A stretch of DNA of 25,086 bases from Candidatus Tayloriibacteriota bacterium (GTDB taxonomy: Bacteria; Patescibacteriota; Minisyncoccia; Phycocordibacterales; PALSA-1337). The position numbers were made by a program, and so were the translations under genes. The stretch is taken from contig JAPLZH010000059.1 of the NCBI GenBank assembly GCA_026395105.1, positions 1-25,086 of the forward strand. The letters run 5' to 3'. Positions 1 to 6,942 of the stretch are shown one piece after another (the stretch's first letter is position 1; the number at the start of each line of letters is the position of its first letter). Under the pieces are notes generated by a model, which had not been told where the DNA came from, did not search any database, and saw nothing but the letters and a program-made list of their open reading frames with translations.

Positions 1-61
1 GAACAGTGCCTTTTTGTGTGCCAAGTTGTGCCATTTGTAAAACCAAGACCCCGACCTTCAT
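1..61 (-). CDS. Possible 5' end of a minus-strand gene running off the left edge
   Basis: An ATG at 61-59 on the minus strand opens a frame that stays open for 20 codons to the window edge (begins MKVGVLVLQMAQ). A second in-frame ATG lies at 34-32. A GAGG lies one base before the first ATG, and an AT-rich TGATAAAT stretch lies just upstream on the same strand. It would be divergent to the gene at 177. The fragment is too short to identify and could be chance. Confidence 0.2.
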   Translation of the reverse strand, partial: MKVGVLVLQMAQLGTQKGTV

Positions 62-176
62 GCCTCATTTATCATTTACGAAATGTGCTAGGATACCCTT
101 GTGGTACCTCACTCGTGGGGTACTTAACTCACATACACCGCAAAAAAGTTCATGAAAACGACTAAATGTAGTAGAA
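62..176. other. Divergent intergenic region with candidate extended -10 box
   Basis: This short gap lies before the first clear gene. It contains TGcTAGGAT at 86-94, which reads as an extended -10 box on the plus strand. It also contains a GTACC/GGTAC inverted repeat (104-108 with 119-123). If the box is used, the first gene would have a leader of roughly 75 nt. Nothing else is recognisable. Confidence 0.25.
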
Positions 177-917
177 ATGAAAACGCTTACTAAAAAACAA
201 ATCCTCGCGCGACGTAAGGAAATAGAGCAAGAAATACTGGAAATGCTCAAAGAAACTAAAAGCGATTTTTCTTTGCAGCATATCAAAGATATTATTTATC
301 ATGAAGACGATGATGATGACATTATGAAAGCAGTAGCTATGTTTGATCGTGGTGGAGATATTTCGGAATTAAGTAATGTCCTCGAATTAGTAACTGATGC
401 TTGGAATTATTTTCCGCACGGAGTTCTCGGAGGTATTTCGCCTGCAGAGGAGGCATTGGATATACGCGATTCATTAAAGGATCTTCCTCTGGGAGCTTTT
501 ATCCCCTTTTTTAAACTCTTTCCGGAGAATATCGAAATGAAGTCCAGAACAATAATACTAATTCAAGACACTTTCGGTCTCCCTAAGGGAAGGTATTCTC
601 TGGTTGAAAATTATTGTGCTGGCAAAGAATGCGACTGCAGGAAAGTCATGATTAACGTAGTGACTGTGGATAGCAAACCGACCATATTAGGCACTGTTGG
701 TTTTGGCTGGGAAAAGGCGGAATATTATATAGAGTGGTTAAATAATGATGGGCTCGGTGAGGAAATGGTGGGAGCGTATGTAGAGGCTGGTGGGATACAA
801 ACTGGTCTAGAGAAAGAATGTCTGGATCTCGTGGAAAATTCTCTCCGAGACAGTAAATTCGTGAATCTTCTTAAAAGGCGCTATAAGATTTTTAAGGAGA
901 AAATTAAGAGTATATAG
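177..917 (+). CDS. Conserved-looking hypothetical protein with YC-x4-CDCR motif
   Basis: This is a soluble 246-residue protein that I cannot assign to a named family. The N-terminal third is charged and helical, with an acidic run near residues 43-48. A segment around residues 79-91 reads FPHGVLGGISPAE. Cysteines C147, C152 and C154 form the signature YCAGKECDCRKV, which resembles short metal-binding clusters seen in uncharacterised proteins that often co-occur with SEC-C type motifs; that resemblance is from memory and uncertain. There is no signal peptide or membrane span. The ATG at 177 is the only reasonable start, because an in-frame stop at 153-155 precedes it. No ribosome-binding site is evident. 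Stop is TAG at 915-917, and a promoter for the next gene follows immediately. Confidence 0.75.
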   Translation: MKTLTKKQILARRKEIEQEILEMLKETKSDFSLQHIKDIIYHEDDDDDIMKAVAMFDRGGDISELSNVLELVTDAWNYFPHGVLGGISPAEEALDIRDSLKDLPLGAFIPFFKLFPENIEMKSRTIILIQDTFGLPKGRYSLVENYCAGKECDCRKVMINVVTVDSKPTILGTVGFGWEKAEYYIEWLNNDGLGEEMVGAYVEAGGIQTGLEKECLDLVENSLRDSKFVNLLKRRYKIFKEKIKSI

Positions 918-919
918 TG

Positions 920-925
920 TATAAT
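920..925 (+). promoter_or_regulatory. -10 box TATAAT upstream of the small membrane protein
   Basis: A perfect TATAAT lies directly after the preceding stop codon and 29 nt before the ATG at 955. This predicts a leader of about 20 nt. No Shine-Dalgarno sequence is visible in that leader. Confidence 0.45.
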
Positions 926-954
926 ATTTGAGTAATAATTAACAGTTAAAAAAT

Positions 955-1302
955 ATGGAAAAAACAAATGGAAAAACGTGTGGTTTCGGATGTTGCCATG
1001 ACGGTCAGCATAATTGGCATTATCATCTATTAAGATGGGTAGTTGGCATCGCTATTATCGTCATAGTTTTCTGTGCTGGTGTTAAGATTGGAGAATTAAA
1101 GAGTTCGCTAGAAGGTAATTATGGCGGAAGCTATTCACGCCATTCACGTTCATATGCACAGCCTATGATGTATTACTATAATACAGATGGGGCAAATTAT
1201 GGATATGGAATGATGAGAGGATCTCCATCTCCAGTTCAGACAGGAACCCAGACACCAGTACAGCAGACACAGGTAGGAACTGGTACAAAGGCTCAGAAAT
1301 AA
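955..1302 (+). CDS. Small Cys/His-rich single-span membrane protein, unknown function
   Basis: The 115-residue protein has three parts. Residues 1-24 are short and rich in Cys and His (C9, C13, C14, H15, H19, H22, H24), a plausible metal site on the cytoplasmic face. Residues about 25-45 form one hydrophobic span (RWVVGIAIIVIVFCAGV). The rest is a low-complexity tail rich in Tyr, Gly, Ser, Met and later Gln, Thr and Pro. Small proteins of this layout, with His-rich N-terminus, LLRW-type span and VKxGELK after it, appear to be common in Parcubacteria; this is a recollection, not a search. It converges on the minus-strand comF with only about 20 bp between, and no terminator is visible there. 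Function unknown. Confidence 0.7.
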   Translation: MEKTNGKTCGFGCCHDGQHNWHYHLLRWVVGIAIIVIVFCAGVKIGELKSSLEGNYGGSYSRHSRSYAQPMMYYYNTDGANYGYGMMRGSPSPVQTGTQTPVQQTQVGTGTKAQK

Positions 1303-1323
1303 TTTTGCCGGTGCATTCTTTTC

Positions 1324-1998
1324 TCAGGCCGCCACAGTTAGTGCAAAAATCCTATTTTCACTGATTCCTGCACGGATTAATTCGATCGCCGCTTCGTGGA
1401 GTGTCGAACCAGTAGTCGTAACATCATCGAATAAAATGTAAAAGTCATTTGGCGCGGGCTGAGTGACTTTTGCTTTAAAAACACCTTTTACATTTTCTTT
1501 ACGGCCAGAGACTTTTTGCTTTGCCTGTGCTCCAGAAAAGTTTACTCTTTCTAAAATATCGGTATGTATTTTAAAATCCTCCTTCCAAAAATTCTCTCTA
1601 GAAAAAAGTTCTACTAGTCTAATAATTCTTTCGCATTGATTAAAACCGCGCTCCTTTAGGCGAGATTCTGATAGGGGAATGGGAATAAAATTCAGTGGCG
1701 TGTTTTTACCTATGAATTTACTCCACAAAAATGATTTTCCTAAATGATTCGAAACAGCCTTAGCTAAAATCTCAGCCGTTTTCATATCATCTTCGTATTT
1801 AGTGGCGCTTATAAGCTTTTTAATAGCCTGATTCCTATAAGGAAATATAGAATATGTGATAGGCAAAGTCTTAAAAATTCTCGGCCTCTCTAAAGCGTCC
1901 ATGGCCCCACTCATTCCAAAAAGTCTAAGATTTCCCTCATCCCTTTTCGGGAAGAGAAAGTCTTTAATTATGATATAAAATTTATCTATAATACCCAT
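1324..1998 (-). CDS. comF: ComF family phosphoribosyltransferase
   Basis: This is a 224-residue type I phosphoribosyltransferase-fold protein. The PRPP-binding loop is clear at residues 190-199 (FDDVTTTGST, with D191 and D192). The family-typical PIPLSESRLKERGFNQ segment lies at residues 106-121, matching the Rx3RGFNQ signature of ComF/ComFC. In naturally competent bacteria ComF is needed for transformation, probably in handling incoming single-stranded DNA, but many relatives are not tied to competence. The N-terminus lacks the cysteine-rich zinc finger found in many ComF proteins; the only Cys is C122. Start is ATG at 1998-1996. A TAAAAT box 6 nt upstream suggests a leaderless transcript. 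The gene is divergent to the pilus operon, which fits a DNA-uptake theme but does not prove it. Confidence 0.88.
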   Translation of the reverse strand: MGIIDKFYIIIKDFLFPKRDEGNLRLFGMSGAMDALERPRIFKTLPITYSIFPYRNQAIKKLISATKYEDDMKTAEILAKAVSNHLGKSFLWSKFIGKNTPLNFIPIPLSESRLKERGFNQCERIIRLVELFSRENFWKEDFKIHTDILERVNFSGAQAKQKVSGRKENVKGVFKAKVTQPAPNDFYILFDDVTTTGSTLHEAAIELIRAGISENRIFALTVAA

Positions 1999-2004
1999 GT
2001 ATAT

Positions 2005-2010
2005 ATTTTA
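2005..2010 (-). promoter_or_regulatory. -10 box TAAAAT for comF
   Basis: Read on the minus strand, TAAAAT ends 6 nt before the comF ATG, so transcription would begin at or next to the start codon. A TG lies 2 nt, not 1 nt, before the hexamer, so the extended -10 match is imperfect. Confidence 0.4.
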
Positions 2011-2059
2011 CTCATAGAAGATAAAGGATTAATAAAAAAGTTCTAAAGAAAAAATGAAA

Positions 2060-2088
2060 TTTTCATAAATATTTTATTGTGCTATACT
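2060..2088 (+). promoter_or_regulatory. Promoter of the pilus operon (extended -10, leaderless)
   Basis: TGcTATACT at 2080-2088 is a perfect extended -10 layout. A weak -35 (TTTTCA, 2060-2065) lies 17 nt upstream. Only 6 nt separate the hexamer from the pilM ATG at 2095, so the mRNA should start at the start codon. Confidence 0.6.
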
Positions 2089-2094
2089 TTTCTT

Positions 2095-3207
2095 ATGGGT
2101 TTTCTTTCCGGTTTATTCGGGAAAAAAGAAGTAAGCGTCATGGGCGTGGACATCGGCATGTCTGCGATAAAAATCGTACAGATTAAAAAGAAGAAGGGTA
2201 GAGCCGTCCTAGAGACTTATGGAGAACTATCCGTCGGTCCTTATGCTGGGATAGACATCGGTCGTGCAGCTTCTCTTCCTCCAGAGAAGGCTATAGAAGC
2301 ACTTAAAGACCTCATGCGTGAGGCGAATATAACTACTAAATTATGCGGAATAGCTGTTCCACTTCCATCCAGCTTTATTACTCTTATAAAACTCCCTGCG
2401 GTAGATGAAAAACGTTTGACCGAGATCGTCCCTATAGAAGCCAGAAAATATATACCACTTCCTATAAGTGAAGTCCTACTCGACTGGTGGGTTATTCCGA
2501 ATGATGATTCTTTACCTCCGACTATCGGTGCTTCTGGAAGTGCAGAACAGGCGGGTCAAAAAACCATAGATGTTCTTATCGTCGCTATTCATAATGAAGC
2601 ATTGCAAAAATATTCTCTCATGGCACAGGGTTCAGGAATTCAGCCTTCGTTTTTTGAAATAGAACTTTTTAGTTCACTTCGCGCAGCACTGGTCCCTGGA
2701 GTTCAGTCTCAGGCTGTACTAGATATGGGCGCAGCTACTACAAAGCTTTTTATAATCGACAGAGGAGTCTTAAAGGTATCACACACAGTTAATAGAGGTT
2801 CTCAGGATATTACTTTGGCCATTTCCAAATCTTTAAATATTCCAGTGGCCGAAGCAGAAAATCTAAAGCGTACATACGGTCTTCGTCCTAATACAGCACA
2901 TCAGGATTTACCAGAAGTTATCACGCTTACCCTCGATTATATTTTCTATGAAGCTAACCGCGTCATTCTTAATTATGAGAAAAAGTATAATAAACCCATC
3001 GGTAAAATAGTTCTCTCAGGTGGAGGATCTCTTCTAAAAGGTTATGAAGAATTAGCTAGTAAAAATTTCCAAACAGAAGTAGCCCAGGCAGATCCATTCC
3101 AAAAGTTAGAAACTCCCGCCTTCCTTCGAGACACTTTAAGAGACGGAGGACCAGAATTTACGGTAGCAATAGGCCTCGCTTTACGCCGTCTCGGAGAATT
3201 ACAGTAA
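2095..3207 (+). CDS. pilM: Type IV pilus assembly protein PilM (actin-like ATPase)
   Basis: PilM is a cytoplasmic actin-fold nucleotide-binding protein that links the pilus motor to the membrane proteins PilN and PilO. The 370-residue product shows phosphate-1 (VDIGMSAIKIVQI, D19-G21), phosphate-2 (DMGAATTKLFI from D210) and the adenosine motif (LSGGGSLLKG, G309). The short N-terminal stretch MGFLSGLFGKK looks amphipathic, as usual for PilM. I place the start at the ATG at 2095. An in-frame TTG at 2077 would add six residues, but that codon sits inside the predicted promoter and the added residues do not fit the family. This is the first gene of the motor block, followed by pilN after a 54-bp gap that carries its own -10-like box. 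Confidence 0.96.
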   Translation: MGFLSGLFGKKEVSVMGVDIGMSAIKIVQIKKKKGRAVLETYGELSVGPYAGIDIGRAASLPPEKAIEALKDLMREANITTKLCGIAVPLPSSFITLIKLPAVDEKRLTEIVPIEARKYIPLPISEVLLDWWVIPNDDSLPPTIGASGSAEQAGQKTIDVLIVAIHNEALQKYSLMAQGSGIQPSFFEIELFSSLRAALVPGVQSQAVLDMGAATTKLFIIDRGVLKVSHTVNRGSQDITLAISKSLNIPVAEAENLKRTYGLRPNTAHQDLPEVITLTLDYIFYEANRVILNYEKKYNKPIGKIVLSGGGSLLKGYEELASKNFQTEVAQADPFQKLETPAFLRDTLRDGGPEFTVAIGLALRRLGELQ

Positions 3208-3246
3208 TTCACATATTTGCTCATGGTGTTTTTAGACTTTACGTAA

Positions 3247-3252
3247 TATACT
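3247..3252 (+). promoter_or_regulatory. -10-like box before pilN
   Basis: TATACT (within TAATATACT) lies 9 nt before the pilN ATG, which would give a leader of 0-3 nt. No good -35 is visible, so this is a possible secondary promoter inside the operon. Confidence 0.3.
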
Positions 3253-3261
3253 TTATAAGTA

Positions 3262-3846
3262 ATGCCACCTTCCACATCATCTCAAACTTCATTTATACCA
3301 AAAAGGAATTTCCAGCAGGGCGGAATGGTCCGTCCACGCGTTCGTTCAGGTATAAACTTTTTTCTATTAGTCGGCACTATTCTTTTTGTTATCTCTATCG
3401 TCGCAGCTGGCTTAGTTTATGCATGGAGAGTTTCTGTAGAAAAGCAAATAGAGGCTAGTATAGCTTTTATTAATAAGAATGAAAAAGGTTTTGATCAGGC
3501 CCTTTTGGGAAAAATATCTGAAGCGAATAGGAGAATGGTGGCCGGAAAAGAGCTTTTCGATAAACATATAGCTTACTCTAAGATTTTCCAGGTTTTTGAA
3601 GTCTCTACTTTGAAAAGCGTTAGACTGACATCTCTTTCAGCTTCCATAAATGATAAAGGAGATGTGGCGGTTAATGTGGCTGGAATGGGGGATTCTAAGG
3701 AATCTGTAGCTTTACAGTCTGATGAATTTGCAAAAAGTAAAATCCTTAAAAATCCTATAACCACTTTTTCTTTAGCGGATGAAGGTAGAGTTAATTTTAA
3801 CCTCACGGCAACGCTTCCGGGAACGCTCGTGCTATATAAGAATTAG
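3262..3846 (+). CDS. pilN: PilN-like type IV pilus alignment protein
   Basis: This 194-residue bitopic inner-membrane protein has an N-terminal cytoplasmic tail of about 29 residues, one membrane span at residues about 30-54, a helical or coiled-coil stretch to about residue 105, and a C-terminal alpha/beta domain. The C-terminal part reads like PilN (FEVSTLKSVRLTSLSAS, then VAVNVAGMGDSKESVALQ, ending VNFNLTATLP). PilN couples PilM in the cytoplasm to PilO. The usual PilN PYR-type cytoplasmic motif is not obvious; IPKRNF at residues 12-17 may stand in for it. Position between pilM and a PilO-like gene supports the call. Stop at 3846 is 9 bp before the next ATG. No Shine-Dalgarno site is visible. 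Confidence 0.82.
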   Translation: MPPSTSSQTSFIPKRNFQQGGMVRPRVRSGINFFLLVGTILFVISIVAAGLVYAWRVSVEKQIEASIAFINKNEKGFDQALLGKISEANRRMVAGKELFDKHIAYSKIFQVFEVSTLKSVRLTSLSASINDKGDVAVNVAGMGDSKESVALQSDEFAKSKILKNPITTFSLADEGRVNFNLTATLPGTLVLYKN

Positions 3847-3855
3847 AATTTCAAT

Positions 3856-4389
3856 ATGAATCCAAATTTCACAGCTGTAGTACTAATAATTCTTTCCCTC
3901 GGACTATTTTTCTCATTTACCGACTCAGAATATGTAAAAATCCAGGCTTTAAAAGAACAGCAGCAGCAGTATATTACAGCGCAGGTCAGATCAAATGATC
4001 TTTTAAAAATGAGAGATGACTTAACTGCTAAATTTAACGCTCTCTCACCAGTAGACTTAGTAAAACTTGAGAAATTAATTCCAAATACTATAGATTCTAT
4101 CCGCTTAATCATAGAAATGGAGGGAATAACTTTAGGATTCGGAGTTCCATTAAAGAATATCCAAGTCAATGTCACTGAGGCAAAGAATACTAACGGCTCA
4201 TCAAACGGATCATATAATTCAGCTTTAATATCATTCAGTATTACTACTACCTATAATAATTTCCAGGAACTTCTTAAGGGCATAGAAAAGAGTTTGAGGA
4301 TGATCGACGTTCAAAGCATTACTTTCACTACTGCAGATACGGATATTTACACTTTTAGTGTTACGATGAAAACGTATTGGATGAAATGA
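3856..4389 (+). CDS. pilO: PilO-like type IV pilus alignment protein
   Basis: The 177-residue protein has one N-terminal span (about residues 4-22, TAVVLIILSLGLFFSF), then a charged, Gln-rich coiled coil (about 25-60) and a C-terminal compact domain (about 75-177) ending in alternating beta strands. This is the PilO layout: short cytoplasmic end, one span, coiled coil, ferredoxin-like domain that pairs with PilN. Sequence identity to model PilO proteins is low, so the call rests on architecture and gene order. Start ATG 3856 follows pilN by 9 bp; stop is TGA at 4387-4389. Confidence 0.78.
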   Translation: MNPNFTAVVLIILSLGLFFSFTDSEYVKIQALKEQQQQYITAQVRSNDLLKMRDDLTAKFNALSPVDLVKLEKLIPNTIDSIRLIIEMEGITLGFGVPLKNIQVNVTEAKNTNGSSNGSYNSALISFSITTTYNNFQELLKGIEKSLRMIDVQSITFTTADTDIYTFSVTMKTYWMK

Positions 4390-4402
4390 AGAAAATAAAA
4401 AT

Positions 4403-4795
4403 ATGAATTCAAAAAACTTACTAACAATCGTAATAATCATAGCACTCGTCGGAGGAGGGGTTTGGTGGTATAGAAATAAATATAATCAGCAACAAACAGT
4501 TATTTCAAACGATCTTTCCTCCATGTCAGTCGTGAATGATTCAGGCGTCGGAGCACAGACGATGATGCTTCTCGGCCAAGTCAAATCTTTAAAATTAGAT
4601 GATTCTATTTTTAAGGATTCGAGTTTTCAGTCTTTGCAGGATTATTCTCGTATTATCCCTGACCAGCCTGTCGGAAGGCCTAATCCTTTTGCTCCTATAA
4701 ATAGAGGGTATGTTTCTCCAGCATCCGTTCCCGCGACCTCCACTCCAGCATCTAGAATTCCAGCTAAGGCCACGACGACAAAACCCCTAAAATAA
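4403..4795 (+). CDS. Bitopic pilus protein with GRPNPFAP motif (PilP-like position)
   Basis: This 130-residue protein has one N-terminal span (about residues 6-23, LTIVIIIALVGGGVWWY), a linker of about 70 residues, and a motif GRPNPFAP near residues 91-98, then a Pro/Ala/Thr-rich tail. The RxPF-type motif recalls the segment of PilP that follows its linker, and the gene sits where pilP normally lies, after pilO. Unlike proteobacterial PilP it is not a lipoprotein (no lipobox) and lacks the C-terminal beta-sandwich that docks on the secretin, which makes sense if there is no secretin. It could be a PilP counterpart for single-membrane cells or a separate fourth alignment protein. Ends with TAA, 6 bp before pilB. 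Confidence 0.7.
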   Translation: MNSKNLLTIVIIIALVGGGVWWYRNKYNQQQTVISNDLSSMSVVNDSGVGAQTMMLLGQVKSLKLDDSIFKDSSFQSLQDYSRIIPDQPVGRPNPFAPINRGYVSPASVPATSTPASRIPAKATTTKPLK

Positions 4796-4801
4796 AAATT
4801 C

Positions 4802-6526
4802 ATGAAAATTGTCGATATTCTCGTAAAAAAACATCTGATATCACGCGAAGATGCAGAAGCTATAGAGACAGAATTATCTGGTCCAGATGCGTCTTTAGAG
4901 TCTGTGCTTATTAGTCATGGAGTGGACCCTAAGGAAATTTTAATTGCAAAAGGTGAATATCTCGGTATTCCGACATCCTCACTCGGTGGAAAGGTGATAC
5001 CATCGAGCATTTTAGAGTATATTCCAGAAGATGCTGCTCGTCATTATCATTTTGTACCGATAGCTTTCGAAGACAGTACGCTACACGTCGGTATAGTCGA
5101 TCCAGATAATATAGATGCTCGCGATGCATTACAGTTCATCACTTCGCATTTAGATATTCCTTATAAAATCTTTCTTATCTCAGACTTAGATTTTGATAAA
5201 GCTATAGAGATGTACAGAGGCCTTTCCGGAGAGGTGATTAAGGCTCTGGATGAATTAGAAACAGAATTAACAAAAGAAGAAAAGAAAAAAGAGGATAAAG
5301 ATTCAGAGGTGGCGAAACAGCTCGGGCATAATACCAGTGCTTTTTCTGAAGATGCACCTGTCGTTAAGATAGTAACTACTATAATTCGCTATGCTACAGA
5401 CGGGAATGCATCAGACGTGCATATAGAACCTATGTCAGATAAGGTTAGAGTTCGTTTCCGAGTGGACGGTGTTTTAAATACGAGCATCACTTTGCCTGCG
5501 CATGTTCATAGTGCAGTAGTTGCACGTATAAAAGTGGTAGCGAATATGAAGCTCGATGAGCGTCGTTTACCACAGGATGGAAGATTCTCTGTAAAAATAG
5601 ATAATAGAAAAGTGGATTTCCGTGTTTCGACATTCCCTACATATTATGGAGAGAAAGTGGAAATGCGTATTCTAGATCAGGATAAAGCCGTTAAGAAAAT
5701 AGAAGAGATGGGTCTTACTGAAAAAAATGTCAAAATGATTAAGGCTGCTATAGATAAGCCTTATGGACTTATTCTAATAACAGGTCCTACTGGTTCCGGT
5801 AAATCTACGACACTCTATTCAATGCTTCAGGAAATGGATCGTGAAAAAGATAATATTCTTTCGCTCGAAGATCCTATTGAATATAACATTGAAGGAATTA
5901 ACCAGTCTCAGGTCCGCCCAGAGATAGGGTATACTTTTGCAAATGGACTACGTACCACACTTCGTCAGGACCCAGACATAATCATGGTGGGAGAGATTCG
6001 TGATAAGGAGACGGCCCAGCTAGCTATTCAGGCGGCGCTTACTGGTCACTTAGTGCTCTCTACTTTGCATACGAATAATTCTGCTGGAGTAGTGCCACGT
6101 CTTATAGATATGGGAGTAGATCCGTATTTGATCGCCCCTACTCTCATCTGTGCTATAGCTCAGAGACTAGTGCTAACCCTAGCTCCTGGAAGTGGAACAG
6201 AAGTTCCAGTGGAGGGTAGCTTAAAAGTTATGCTTGAAAAGCAGTTTTCCGATTTACCTCCAGAATTTAAAAAGGAAATTCCCTTTTCTAAATTTGTTTA
6301 TGAGGCATCTCCTACTCCCGACTGTCCTACAGGACTTCGTGGCAGAACAGCAGCTATGGAAGTGTTTATGATGGATAAGGATATAGAGCGAGCTATATTA
6401 AGTGACGCTTCAGAGCTTAATCTTCAGAAGATATTACGTTCAAAGGGAATGCTTTCCCTTAAAGAGGATGCTATTATTAAGGCGTTTAGAAAGGAAATAC
6501 CCTTTGAGGAAGTTGCTAAATTATAG
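4802..6526 (+). CDS. pilB: Type IV pilus extension ATPase PilB
   Basis: PilB is the hexameric cytoplasmic ATPase that powers pilus polymerisation through PilC. At 574 residues it is full length. Residues 1 to about 150 form an MshEN-type N-terminal domain with a charged linker at about 155-167. The C-terminal ATPase domain has Walker A GPTGSGKST (328-336, K334), Asp box LSLEDPIEY, Walker B DPDIIMVGE (D390 to E398) and His box GHLVLSTLHTNN. The tetracysteine zinc motif common in PilB/GspE after the His box is missing: the segment around PDCPTGLRGR has a single Cys. The gene is followed after 15 bp by a response regulator whose promoter lies in the pilB 3' end. Confidence 0.97.
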   Translation: MKIVDILVKKHLISREDAEAIETELSGPDASLESVLISHGVDPKEILIAKGEYLGIPTSSLGGKVIPSSILEYIPEDAARHYHFVPIAFEDSTLHVGIVDPDNIDARDALQFITSHLDIPYKIFLISDLDFDKAIEMYRGLSGEVIKALDELETELTKEEKKKEDKDSEVAKQLGHNTSAFSEDAPVVKIVTTIIRYATDGNASDVHIEPMSDKVRVRFRVDGVLNTSITLPAHVHSAVVARIKVVANMKLDERRLPQDGRFSVKIDNRKVDFRVSTFPTYYGEKVEMRILDQDKAVKKIEEMGLTEKNVKMIKAAIDKPYGLILITGPTGSGKSTTLYSMLQEMDREKDNILSLEDPIEYNIEGINQSQVRPEIGYTFANGLRTTLRQDPDIIMVGEIRDKETAQLAIQAALTGHLVLSTLHTNNSAGVVPRLIDMGVDPYLIAPTLICAIAQRLVLTLAPGSGTEVPVEGSLKVMLEKQFSDLPPEFKKEIPFSKFVYEASPTPDCPTGLRGRTAAMEVFMMDKDIERAILSDASELNLQKILRSKGMLSLKEDAIIKAFRKEIPFEEVAKL

Positions 6527-6532
6527 TATAAT
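6504..6532 (+). promoter_or_regulatory. Internal promoter for the response regulator
   Basis: TTGAGG (6504-6509), a 17-nt spacer and TATAAT (6527-6532) form the best -35/-10 pair in the window. It overlaps the last codons and stop of pilB. The hexamer ends 9 nt before the ATG at 6542, predicting a leader of about 0-3 nt. Confidence 0.5.
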
Positions 6533-6541
6533 TAAACCATT

Positions 6542-6937
6542 ATGGAAGAAAAGAAACTTTCGGTGCTATATGTAGATGATGATCCGTTTTTATTAGACAT
6601 GTACGGATTAAAGTTTACAAAAAATGGTTATGATATAACCACATTACCAAGTGCTACAGATGCATTAAAAAAGATTCGTGAAGGAACACTAAAACCTGAC
6701 ATACTATTACTAGATATCGTTATGCCTGTAATGGACGGTCTCGTTCTTCTCACGAATATCAGAAAAGAGAATTTATTAAAAGATGCAGTAGTTATAATGC
6801 TTACTAATCAGGGTGGTGCATCTGATATAGATACAGCGAAAGCGCTCGGAGCTGCCGGATATATAGTTAAAGCCACATCTATTCCGTCAGAGGTCGTAGA
6901 AAAAGTTAAGAAAATTTACAATAACGTTAAAAAATAA
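6542..6937 (+). CDS. CheY-like single-domain response regulator
   Basis: This 131-residue receiver domain has all phosphorylation residues: acidic pocket D12-D14, phospho-acceptor D58 (ILLLDIVMP), switch T88 (MLTNQ) and K110 (YIVKA). There is no DNA-binding or other output domain, so it should act by protein-protein contact, as CheY and PilG/PilH do. It sits between the extension motor pilB and the retraction motor pilT, with 5 bp to pilT, so control of pilus dynamics is the natural guess. No histidine kinase, methyl-accepting protein or CheW-like gene is in the window, so the phosphate donor is unknown. Confidence 0.94.
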   Translation: MEEKKLSVLYVDDDPFLLDMYGLKFTKNGYDITTLPSATDALKKIREGTLKPDILLLDIVMPVMDGLVLLTNIRKENLLKDAVVIMLTNQGGASDIDTAKALGAAGYIVKATSIPSEVVEKVKKIYNNVKK

Positions 6938-6942
6938 TTTTA

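Noticed and set aside
6..32. GTGCC repeated three times, as a possible CRISPR or iteron array
   Set aside because: The units are only 5 bp with uneven spacing and no further copies.
2077..2094. TTG start adding six residues to PilM
   Set aside because: The added codons lie in the predicted extended -10 box, and the ATG at 2095 gives the normal PilM N-terminus.
3262..4795. Type II secretion operon instead of T4P
   Set aside because: The presence of PilM, a retraction ATPase PilT and a PilC platform points to a T4P rather than a secretion system, and no GspD or GspC is present.
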